Assembly (NCBI GenBank): GCA_047495785.1 | Contig: JBLDXI010000043.1 | Span: 124,001-188,000, forward strand | Direction of reading: 5' to 3' | DNA from: Lepidodermella squamata | Taxonomy: Eukaryota > Gastrotricha | DNA length: 64,000 nucleotides | Part shown: positions 33,426-44,234 of the stretch, in pieces | Position numbering within the stretch: the first letter of the stretch is position 1 | How the letters are laid out: the number at the start of each line of letters is the position of its first letter | Translations under genes and position numbers: made by a program | Notes under the pieces: model-generated | The model's input: the letters and a program-made list of their open reading frames with translations, nothing else | Told to the model about the DNA's origin: nothing | Database searches by the model: none

Positions 33426-35104
33426 TAAATAAAGTAAAACAGTCTCGTATCAGTTTCGTTGATTTTCGATTTTCACTACATTTAAGGGAAATATATAGTT
33501 GGTGCTTGACGTACCGAAAAATGAGTGTGTAGTCTGATTCAATGTTAGGGTTCGTGTTGTTCGCTTTTAGAGCGGCGTCCTTTTCAAGCTTCACTTTCCG
33601 CCCCGTTCACTTTCAAAGGAAGGTCGAGGGTTCGAACCCAAGCTGTCGTTGAACTGCTCTCTAATGATTTCTGTCAACATGTTCTCGCTGTTGGCGATAT
33701 TTCGTCATCGACTTCAATTCAACTTCAATTCAATCCTTGTCATTCAATTGTAACCTCAACAATTTGTTTTTCTAGAAATGACCGAAACTTCGGATAGTCG
33801 TTGGTTCGAACCCAAACCCTCGTTCAACTGCTCAGCAACGATTTCTTTCATCCGTATGCTCTCAATCTTGGCGTTAACGTCGTTACCGAAATCGATTTAC
33901 CTTGTACATGTTATTCAATCGCACCCTGCTTGAATTATTATGACAATTTTTTGAAAATTTGAAAGTTAAAAGGTCGAGGTTTCGAACCCAAGCTTTTGTT
34001 GAACTGCTTTGTGATGATTTCGTTCACCTTCATGCAGCCAGAAGCTCTTGACGTCTAAATGCTGTCGTTTTCGGCGTCAACGTCATTACCGAGATCGATT
34101 TAGTTTGTACATATCATTCAATCGCTCCCTCCTTCAATTTTTATAACAATTTTCTGAAAATTTGGAATTTTAAAGGAACGGCAAGGGTTCGAACCCAAGC
34201 TGACGTTCAGCCGCTCTCCAAGGAATTCTTGCATCCGTATGCTCTCGTTCTCGGCGTTTTCGTCATCAGCAACATCGATTCAACTTATCCTTGTCATTCA
34301 ATTGTATCCTGATCAATTATTTTTAATTTGTTTACCAAAATTTGAAATTCAAAAAGAAGACCGATTGTTTGTTACAACAACCTCTCGAAACTTCGAAACT
34401 TCAGCTCAAACCTTCTTTTTTGTTCTTTTTGCGTTCTCGTCATCAGTGAGATCGATTCTACCAATTCATGTCATTCAATTGTTACCCCGATTAATTTTTA
34501 CAACAACCTCTCGAAACTTTGAAACTTCAGCTCAAACCTTCTTGTTTCGTTCTTTCCGTTCTCTTCATCAGTGAGATCGATTCTCCCAATTCATGTCATT
34601 CAATTGTTACCCCGATTAATTGTTACAACAACCTCTCAAAACTTCGAATCTTCAAAACATGGTCGTGGGTTCGAACCCGATCTCTCTTTTTTCTACTATT
34701 CAAACTGTTCTTTAACCTTAACGCATTCGTTCTTGGCGTTTTGGTCATCAGCTACATCGATTCTACTAATCCATGTCATTCAATTGTTAACCTGATTTTA
34801 CAACTTTGAAATTTTACATCTTCTCGAAATAACAATACATTAACAATAATAGGAATTTACAATCAGCTACATCGATTCTACTAATCCATGTCACTCAATT
34901 GTTAACCCGATTTTACAACATCTTCTCGAAACTTTGAAATTTTATGAAAGCGAATAAATGTTCAACTACTCTTTAACGTGCATTCTTCTCAAAATATTTT
35001 CCTAGCCATTCAATAATACGTTGGAAGGTTCCTGAGCGAACCCGAAATTACTGCTTATCTATCAAGACCTAATCCGAAGAACATTCTAATTTACAATTAA
35101 ATTT

Positions 35105-35270
35105 CAAATGTCATCAGCATTGGGGTGAGGGGGAAGCACCGTCCCCTCCAACGACGTGGAGGGGATCTCCAAGGGGTGGTTCGAGTCCTTACCCATTACC
35201 CAGGAGAGTAGAGAAAAGAAAGAAAAGGCTAGCGCAGCGTTAGCCTTGTGGAACTCTCCTGGATGGGGGC
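35105..35270. repeat. Dispersed repeat with B-box and hairpins, copy 1
   Basis: Nearly identical to 60835-60985. It contains ggttcgagtcc (B-box consensus), a hairpin around cctccaacgacgtggagg, and a second around ggctagcgcagcgttagcc bracketed by ggagag and ctctcc. It directly abuts the 35270 repeat. Confidence 0.65.
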
Positions 35271-35850
35271 GCGACTCTGGGAGTTCCGAAGGAACGCCAG
35301 TTCCTTTACAAATGTTTTACACATACGCCGTAGATTACCACGAACGAAGTGAGATTAACATCCTAAAAGGGGGTTCTGAAATCGAGTTGTCTACTTTCCA
35401 CAACTCCGGTGGACCTGGCCGATTTATGGTAGCATCCTGAACCCCTCAGGACCTCCCAGAAGTTTTTTCAGCTCAATCGGACCTTCCGTTGATTTTCTAG
35501 AAATTAGGACGGTTGTTTCCTATTTTACCGTATTTTTTGGTCACGTGACCGGGAATGGGTAGTATACGACAGGACAGTAGGAGGATATGATAGGTACACC
35601 AAAAAACCAACCACGCTATCCAGAGCGTCCAAGCCAGCCTACAGGCTGGCCCCTCGCCCTTGGGGGAGAGGGGCCGACAAGAGATCTACAATGGGAGATT
35701 GCGACAAAAGAGCAAACGACAAAGAGGCAAATTTATAAAAGTCAAGGTCGATTGAAAATAACCTGCGGCAAATAAATTGTGCATTATGCGTATAAAAATG
35801 CAGGTTTACCCGTAATCGACTACGGAGAATCCGAATATGACATTCATTTT
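35270..35850. repeat. Dispersed repeat, copy 2
   Basis: Partner of 29395-29960, with the same order of shared blocks. Confidence 0.7.
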
Positions 35851-36559
35851 GTTTTATAACAACGATAATTCCTTCATAATACGAAATTGCAACGGAAGGT
35901 CTAACCGAAGCTGTCATTTTACTCCTCTCCATCCTCAAGCTATCGGTCTCGGCGTTTTCGTCATCATTGACATCGATTCAACTTGTTAATGTCATTTGAA
36001 TTTACCTTTAAACATTTCTTAGACAAATTTCCAGGGTCAAAGGTCGCCGATTTTAACCTAAGGACTCGTTCAACTGCTCTGCAATGATTCCAAGCAAAGG
36101 TCATGGGTTCGAACCCAAACTCTGGTTTAGCTGCTTTTAATGATATATGCCAACGTTATGCTGTCGTTCTCGACGTTATCATCATTACCGACATCCATTT
36201 AGTTTGCACATGTCATTCAATCGAAGTTATCCGTGTGCTCTCGTTCTCAGCGTTATCCTTATCAGGAACATGCATTCAAATAATCCCAGTCATTCAATTG
36301 TACTTTGCTCAATGTACAGAATTTTGTGAAAAATTGAAATTTAAAAGTGTTCGAAAGTGAACCCAAGGTCACGTTAAACTGCTCTCCTATGATTTCTGTG
36401 ACCCTCATGGTCTCGTTCTATATATTTATTATTAATTTATTCGTTTATAATTAAATTTATTATTAATTTTTAAATTTCCAAAGGAAGGTCTTGGCTTTGA
36501 ACCCATTCGGCGAATTTTACTACGTAATCTATAACATAATGATTACGATAAGCCAAGTT

Positions 36560-36993
36560 ACAAGGCGACGACAGGATATGACGGCATTCCCGAATGCATC
36601 GTCAAGATGGCCAAGCCCTCGATTGCTCGGCACCTCACAGTGCTCTTCAACTTGGCTATTCGAGATGGCGTATTTATTGACGATGCGAAAACGGCCATCG
36701 TTACGCCGCTGCATAAGTCCGGTTCTAAAGCTGAGCCTTGCAATTTCAGGCCAATTTCGGTCACCTCACCGCTGGCTCGTACATTTGAGCGCTGCCTGGC
36801 TACACAGCTGAAGGTCCATCTACGCACGATCAAATTCCTTACGTCAGCACAGCACGGGTTTCGACAATACCATTCGACTGACACTTGTGTGGCATCATTC
36901 ACGGAATGTTGGCGTCATTTGCTCGACAGTGGAAATGTAGTTGGAGCTATTTCGATAGATCTTTCGAAATCATTCGATACGCTGAATCTCGAG
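36560..36993 (+). pseudogene. Non-LTR retrotransposon reverse-transcriptase fragment
   Basis: An in-frame stretch of about 145 codons shows reverse-transcriptase motifs of LINE elements. These are GYDGIPECIVK at the start, then VTPLHKSG, NFRPISVTSPLARTFERCL, QHGFRQYHST and AISIDLSKSFDTLN (the block A aspartate region). Both ends are truncated, and the catalytic YxDD part is missing. It resembles Jockey/CR1-group elements. After 36993 the sequence returns to the local repeat family. Confidence 0.8.
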
Positions 36994-39590
36994 GGTATGC
37001 ATAGTTTCTGCCATGTCATTTAATTCTACCCTGATTAAATTTTTTTAAGAATTTTTTAAAACTTTGAAACAACGGAGAATCCGAATATGACGTTCATTTA
37101 GAGACGAATCGGTTTTCACTCTGTATGTTCCCAATTTATTCCGAAATCTTGATTGTACCCTGCTTAATTTCTTAAAAGATTTGTTTGAAAATTTTCCAGG
37201 TCAAAGAAAGGTCGAGGGTTCGAACCCAAGCGTTTGTTTACTGCTCTCCAGGCCGACAGCAGATCATAAATTGACGATAGATACAAGAGAGCAAACGACA
37301 AAAGAGCAAGTCTTATTACTGATAATCTCCAAGGTCCAAAGTGCAAGGCTCAAGGTCCACGGTTCAAGGTCCAAGGTCGAAGCCAAGCTCTCGTTCAAGT
37401 GTTCTCCAAGGATTGTGCTGTCCTGCAATTATCTGTTTCATTTTCAATTCACTATTGTCAAGCTGCTCTCTATTGGGCGTCATAGCTTTGAAATAAATAA
37501 ATAAATAATTCTGTCATCCTAATGCATTCGTACTTGGTGTTAAAGAGCAGGGAATGCGAAAAATGTTCAAAGTCAATCAAAATACGTGTAGACAATTCAG
37601 TGTTAAGGCGGTTTGTTCCTCTTTGTTTTGTTAAAATCCTGGTTATTCAATTCCACCTTGATCAATTGTTCACAATAAGTTCTCAAAATACGTGTAGACG
37701 ACTCGGTATTAAGACGGTGTGTTCCTCTTTATTTTTATGAAACGGTCGAAGGTTCGAATTCAACCTTTCGTTCAACTGCTTTGCGATGATTTCGTTCACT
37801 CTCATGCTCTCGTTCTCGGCGTTGAAGTCATTACCGATATCGATTTAGTTTGCACATGTCATTCAGTCGAAGCCTGCTTAAATTTTTATAAACATTTTTC
37901 GAACTTTGAAATTTCAGAGGTTGGTTGAGGGTTCGAACCCAAGCTTTCGTTCTACTGCTTTGCGATGATTTCGATCACTCTTATGCTCTCGTTCTCGGCG
38001 TTAACGTCATTACCGATATCGATTTACTTTGCAATTGTTATTCAATTTTAAATTTTACCGTGCTTAGTTATTTATAAGAAATTTCTAAAAATGTGAAAGT
38101 TAAGTGTTCGAACCCTCTTGTTAAACTGCTCTCCAATTCTTTCATCAGTATGCTCTAGTTCTCGGCTTTTTGGTCAACACCGACATCGAATTGCCTTAAA
38201 CATGTTAATCAATTGTACCCTGCTTACTTATTTATAAGAATTTTCTAAAAATTTGAAATATCTGAGTTTGAACCCTCGCTCTCGTTAAACTGCTCTCCAA
38301 CGAATTCTTTCTTCTGTATGTTCTCCTTCACTGCGTTATCCTCACCGGGAACATGGATTCAACTAATCCCAGTCATTCAATTGTACTTTGCTCAATGTTT
38401 TCAAAGAATTTTGAAAGAAAGAATTTTGAAAGAATTTTTCCTTTGAAGCATTAAGCTTGAACAACGAGCTTGACACAAACGAGCTATATTCAAAGGATCT
38501 ATACTTTTCTTGAACAAAACTTCAAGCAATGTGAACCTTCAACATCACTTGGGTAAAATTTTACTCTGGTCAATTTTTGTCAAGGATTTTTTCTAACATT
38601 GAAATTGAACCACTGAGGCAAGCACTCGCGTAACTGCTCACCAATGATGTCTTTCAGACTCCTGCTCTCGTTCTCGGCGTTACCGTAATCAGAGACATCG
38701 ATATAACATATCGACAAAAAGCAAACGACAAAAGAGCAAATCGTATCACTGATAAATTCCAAGGTCCAGGGTTGAAAGTCCAACGTCCAAGGTCGTGGGT
38801 TTTAACCCAAGCGACTGGGAATGATTTCGTTCGTCCTCATGCTCTCGTTCTCGGCTTTAACCGACATCGATTTATTTTGCAATTACCGTGCTTAGTTATT
38901 TATAAGAACTTTCTAAAAATTTGAAATCTCTGAGTAAGGTTAAGGGTTCGAACCGTAGCTCTTGTTAAACTGCTCTCCAAGGAATTCTTGCATCCGTATG
39001 CTCCAGTTCTCGGCTTTTTGGCCAACACCGACATCGAATTGCCTTGCACATGTTAATCAATCGTACCCTGCTTAGTTATTTGTAAGAACTTTCTAAACAT
39101 TTGAAATCTCTGAGTTTGAACCCTCGCTCTCGTTAAACTGCTCTCCAACGAATTCTTTCATCCACATTTCCACATTTTACGTTCTTGTCGTTATTGCTAA
39201 ACCGACATTGAATTAACCTGTCCGAGTTATTCAATACTACCCAGCTTGAGTTTTTTTTTAGGAATTTTATGAAAATTTGAAATTTGCGCCGCACTTGCCA
39301 AAGAAGTTGCGTAGAGGGTCAATTCCGCGTTCGGCTTTTTCCGCATGTATACTTAAACTACTCAAACTTGGGTAGGTCCCGGGTCTTTTTCTGTCTCTTG
39401 CCTATGTGTTCACTGTCATAGAGGTGACATAGGATATTTTGATAATAAAACTATCAAACTGCAAATCAAGTTTCAGTGCAGATTAATAAGTTGTTAACCA
39501 CATTTTAAAGTGAGCAGTTCAAAAACGCGCTTTCTTATCTTCATATTCATATGCGCAGATGAATAAAAGATAAATTTAAAAGATAAAAAT

Positions 39591-39665
39591 GTGTCGTGAC
39601 TGGGACTCGAACCCTCCATTAACTGCATTTCACATCGATTCACCGAAACCACTCGGCCACACAAC
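39591..39665 (-). tRNA. tRNA-Ser-like sequence (probably pseudogene or SINE head)
   Basis: On - the sequence has TGGCCGAGTGGTT (A-box/D-arm of class II serine tRNAs), GGGTTCGAGTCCC (B-box/T-arm) and outer 7-nt arms that pair (TGTTGTG with CACGACA, one G-T). TGA is present in the anticodon region, but the anticodon stem does not fold well and the variable arm is short. A functional gene is therefore doubtful. Confidence 0.4.
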
Positions 39666-39880
39666 ACATCTGACATATCCATCGCAAATCAATTTATAAA
39701 TATTCAAAGAGAAAGAAAATAATCAAAAACAGTTTCCAGCGCCTTCCGGGAATCGAAGGCATCTCAATCACAATATAGTTTGCTTCGCTTAGGCATTGGT
39801 TCGATTACTGCTCTCATCACGTTTTTCCTTTCCATTTTTTTTTCTTAAAACAGATTAATTCCTGTCCAAATTTTTGCAGA

Positions 39881-42800
39881 ATGAGCAATAAAAGTGGAAA
39901 CTTTTCCATTCACGTGGATTTTCATGAGTACAAAGTGCATGCCTGTCATATGGCTGACACGCGATTCAGCATCAGCTGTTTAACGGCGCAGCGGCGGCAA
40001 CATAATAAGGTTCGATCGGGTATACACTAATCATTTAAAACGATTTATTTCTCCTGAAAACAACCTCTAATTCCTTAAGCATTAGAATTACTTATGCTGC
40101 CAGCTCCAATCAATCCATCTTTCGCTTGAATCGATAACAGTGTGACAATGCTGCTGTCTCAGGTTTGCTAGTATATTATTGCTAGTTCATTTCACTATTC
40201 CCACTGTGATTACAGCTACTGGATGAAATGGCGATTTGCAGTCGGCGTTGGTTTACCACGGTCACTAATTTCAACCAGAAAGCCGTGAGTACATTTTTTT
40301 CCTCATTGATTTTATTTACTATAGTAAATTTTATTGATTTTTTCATTCATAAACACATTTTTACGCTCCCTAATATTTTCTTTTATCGTCATGCTCTCGT
40401 TCTCGGTGTTCTCGCGATCAGCAACGTCGATTCACCGAATCTCTGTCATTTAATTTTACCCTCATTAAATTTTTTCAAGAATTTTTTCAAACTTTGAAAT
40501 TCCAAACGAAGGTCGTAGGTTGGTGCCCGACTTCTCGTTTTTACGCTCCCTAATATTTTATTTTATCGTCATGCTCTCGTTCTCGGTGTTCTCGCGATCA
40601 GCAACGTCGATTCACCGAATCTCTGTCATTTAATTTTACCCTCATTAAATTTTTTCAAGAATTTTTTCAAACTTTGAAATTCCAAACGAAGGTCGTAGGT
40701 TGGTGCCCGACTTCTCGTTTTTACGCTCCCTAATATTTTATTTTATCGTCATGCTCTCGTTCTCGGTGTTCTCGCGATCAGCAACGTCGATTCACCGAAT
40801 CTCTGTCATTTAATTTTACCCTCATTAAATTTTTTCAAGAATTTTTTCAAACTTTGAAATTCCAAACGAAGGTCGTAGGTTGGTGCCCGACTTCTCGTTT
40901 TTACGCTCCCTAATATTTTATTTTATCGTCATGCTCTCGTTCTCGGTGTTCTCGCGATCAGCAACGTCGATTCACCGAATCTCTGTCATTTAATTTTACC
41001 CTCATTAAATTTTTTCAAGAATTTTTTCAAACTTTGAAATTCCAAACGAAGGTCGTAGGTTGGTGCCCGACTTCTCGTTTTTACGCTCCCTAATATTTTA
41101 TTTTATCGTCATGCTCTCGTTCTCGGTGTTCTCGCGATCAGCAACGTCGATTCACCGAATCTCTGTCATTTAATTTTACCCTGATTAAATTTTTTCAAGA
41201 ATTTTTTCAAACTTTGAAATTCCAAACGAAGGTCGTAGGTTGGTGCCCGACTTCTCGTTTTTACGCTCCCTAATATTTTATTTTATCGTCATGCTCTCGT
41301 TCTCGGTGTTCTCGCGATCAGCAACGTCGATTCACCGAATCTCTGTCATTTAATTTTACCCTCATTAAATTTTTTCAAGAATTTTTTCAAACTTTGAAAT
41401 TCCAAACGAAGGTCGTAGGTTGGTGCCCGACTTCTCGTTCGTTTTTACGCTCCCTAATATTTTATTTTATCGTCATGCTCTCGTTCTCGGTGTTCTCGCG
41501 ATCAGCAACGTCGATTCACCGAATCTCTGTCATTTAATTTTACCCTCATTAAATTTTTTCAAGAATTTTTTCAAACTTTGAAATTCCAAACGAAGGTCGT
41601 AGGTTGGTGCCCGACTTCTCGTTTTTACGCTCCCTAATATTTTATTTTATCGTCATGCTCTCGTTCTCGGTGTTCTCGCGATCAGCAACGTCGATTCACC
41701 GAATCTCTGTCATTTAATTTTACCCTCATTAAATTTTTTCAAGAATTTTTTCAAACTTTGAAATTCCAAACGAAGGTCGTAGGTTGGTGCCCGACTTCTC
41801 GTTTTTACGCTCCCTAATATTTTATTTTATCGTCATGCTCTCGTTCTCGGTGTTCTCGCGATCAGCAACGTCGATTCACCGAATCTCTGTCATTTAATTT
41901 TACCCTCATTAAATTTTTTCAAGAATTTTTTCAAACTTTGAAATTCCAAACGAAGGTCGTAGGTTGGTGCCCGACTTCTCGTTTTTACGCTCCCTAATAT
42001 TTTATTTTATCGTCATGCTCTCGTTCTCGGTGTTCTCGCGATCAGCAACGTCGATTCACCGAATCTCTGTCATTTAATTTTACCCTCATTAAATTTTTTC
42101 AAGAATTTTTTCAAACTTTGAAATTCCAAACGAAGGTCGTAGGTTGGTGCCCGACTTCTCGTTTTTACGCTCCCTAATATTTTATTTTATCGTCATGCTC
42201 TCGTTCTCGGTGTTCTCGCGATCAGCAACGTCGATTCACCGAATCTCTGTCATTTAATTTTACCCTCATTAAATTTTTTCAAGAATTTTTTCAAACTTTG
42301 AAATTCCAAACGAAGGTCGTAGGTTGGTGCCCGACTTCTCGTTTTTACGCTCCCTAATATTTTATTTTATCGTCATGCTCTCGTTCTCGGTGTTCTCGCG
42401 ATCAGCAACGTCGATTCACCGAATCTCTGTCATTTAATTTTACCCTGATTAAATTTTTTCAAGAATGTTTTCAAACTTTGAAATTCCAAACGAAGGTCGT
42501 AGGTTGGTGCCCGACTTCTCGTTTTTACGCTCCCTAATATTTTATTTTATCGTCATGCTCTCGTTCTCGGTGTTCTCGCGATCAGCAACGTCGATTCACC
42601 GAATCTCTGTCATTTAATTTTACCCTGATTAAATTTTTTCAAGAATTTTTTCAAACTTTGAAATTCCAAACGAAGGTCGTAGGTTGGTGCCCGACTTCTC
42701 GTTTTTACGCTCCCTAATATTTTCTTTTATCGTCATGCTCTCGTTCTCGGTGTTCTCGCGATCAGCAACGTCGATTCACCGAATCTCTGTCATTTAATTT

Positions 42801-43150
42801 TACCCTGATTAAATTTTTTCAAGAATTTTTTCAAACTTTGAAATTCCAAACGAAGGTCGTAGGTTGGTGCCCGACTTCTCGTTTTTACGCTCCCTAATAT
42901 TTTATTTTATCGTCATGCTCTCGTTCTCGGTGTTCTCGCGATCAGCAACGTCGATTCACCGAATCTCTGTCATTTAATTTTACCCTGATTAAATTTTTTC
43001 AAATATCAAATTTGTTCAAAAAAGTTTTCAAACTATGAAATACCAAAAGATTTTCTACTATTCTGGTCAAGCCCAATGTATCATATTTTTATTTCTTCTT
43101 TCATGTTCCAGGTTGCGAATCGAATCAAATGGCCGATGTTGCACGCTTAA
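39881..43150 (+). CDS. Small three-exon gene whose second intron contains the satellite array
   Basis: Exons 39881-40009, 40216-40284 and 43112-43150 each begin and end in phase 0 and join to a 78-aa protein (MSNKSGNFSIHVDF... ending KWPMLHA). Exon 2 ends in a strong donor (GTGAGT), exon 3 begins after ctttcatgttccag, and exon 1 starts after a good acceptor, implying a non-coding first exon. I do not recognise the protein; it is basic and rich in His/Arg. The second intron would be 2.8 kb and hold nearly the whole 180-bp satellite. The model rests on phase and splice sites only and may be chance. Confidence 0.4.
40354..43003. repeat. Homogenised 180-bp tandem satellite, about 14.7 copies
   Basis: The unit starts ttttacgctccctaatattt and repeats every 180 bp with only a handful of substitutions (A/C in the attttattttat stretch, C/G in ttaccctcatt) and one 4-bp insertion near 41440. 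The unit is a member of the degenerate 190-bp family (shared atgctctcgttctcgg, cgtcgattcac, gtcatttaattttaccct), but its B-box is destroyed (ggttggtgcccg). It ends about 250 bp before the Rep-helicase gene. Confidence 0.95.
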
Positions 43151-43249
43151 TCGAATCGCTGAAATTGATTTCGGATTTTTGAAACTTGTTACCTTGAAAC
43201 TTGTTATTATTAATTTTCCTAGTTTTTATGATGAGAATTTGTAAGTGGA

Positions 43250-44234
43250 ATGGTGAGACCGCCTAATTGGAAGCCAAAATCGAAGGGACCACGTAAATGT
43301 TCCTTTTGCAAACGGAAAGGTGTTCAAATCTCAACCCACTGCGGCCTAGTCAATTGCCCTAAAGCTAAAAGGCAACACCATCCCAAGCCATGCATTAAGG
43401 TTCAAGCTCCACCTTCTCAGTCCAATTGTATGTTTTCCTAATCAATGAGATATATATGTTTCATCTGTTTTTACACAGCCACGTCGTATTCGCATGCTGG
43501 CGAAGCTTTATCGGTAGCTCCATCTTCACTCGCGGTTCAGAATTCGTCTGAGCAGTCGTTGATATCTCAAGGCTTGTTCTTGTTATTCATCCTCAAATTG
43601 TATAAATTTGCGATCAAATTTCCCCATAGGTAGCGGCGCTGTTCTGACTGCTTCGGAGCAATTGTTGGCTTCTCAAGGTCAGTAATTTTTATTTCCCAAC
43701 TATAACTTGACATGTAGCTTTGCTGTTCCAGCTGTTCCGGCTACCCGGGAAGATCCGCTGCCACCTTCGGGTTAGTTGTGAGATTGAGATTTCTTTCATG
43801 TCTTGAGCGAATACCACTAAGCTATTTTAAGAATTATAAGAATTGAAGAGGTGTTAACATATGATTGTTATGCCATTCAGTCTTGTCAAATAATATCTTT
43901 TCAGGCGCTTCTTTGAACGATCGGCAGGAATCTAACGTTGGTGCACCTGGGCCACGTCAGCCAGTGAACAGTCAGCCATCTTGCCCCGTGTGCGGTGCGA
44001 AAGGAAGGAAGCTTATCACCCACTGTGACAAGGAAGAATGCCGCATTAGTGGCAGGGCACATCACGCCAATCCTTGTTTCCAGTTGCATCGACCTGGGCT
44101 CGAGGCAGGTGCAAATAATGAGCATCAAAGTAAGTATTATTTATCCACCTGATAGGATTTTTATAATAACTTTCTTGCTGTAGCAACCTCTCCAGCTATT
44201 GCAGTAACCTCGGAAAATTCGCTGCCATCTTTGG
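43250..44234 (+). other. N-terminal zinc-knuckle exons with repeated short linkers
   Basis: Exons 1 and 5 encode two copies of the same cysteine/histidine module: CSFC...STHC...NCP...HHPKPC (residues 17-48) and CPVC...ITHC...ECR...HHANPC (about 146-178). Between and after them are very short exons of 48, 39 and 51 nt encoding similar Ser/Leu-rich linkers ending in S-Q-G or P-S-G. All are flanked by phase-1 introns, so whole exons can be duplicated without breaking the frame. Confidence 0.7.

Larger units (their letters stand above)
31600..39300. repeat. Degenerate ~190-bp repeat family with B-box-like motif
   Basis: Many diverged copies, mostly in + orientation and often head to tail. Typical order of words: ggttcgaacccaagctctcg, ctgctctccaa, atgctctcgttctcggcg, accgacatcgattta, gtcattcaattgtaccctg, then an A/T-rich end. 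The ggttcgaaccc matches the pol III B-box consensus (GGTTCGAnnCC). The stretch also contains a LINE fragment, a copy of the 29.4-kb repeat and an RPA-like relic. Further copies occur at 47.76-47.95, 54.0-54.2 (inverted), 58.0 and 59.7-60.8 kb. Confidence 0.75.

Noticed and set aside
31600-39300. Each GGTTCGAACCC as a tRNA gene
   Set aside because: The motif recurs in every unit of a repeat family without a matching A-box at tRNA distance or a cloverleaf.
39591-39665. Functional tRNA-Ser gene
   Set aside because: The acceptor and D-arm are good but the anticodon stem does not pair and the T-stem has mismatches; kept only as a tRNA-like sequence.
40354-43003. CRISPR-like array
   Set aside because: The whole 180-bp unit repeats with no unique spacers, and the context is eukaryotic; this is a satellite.
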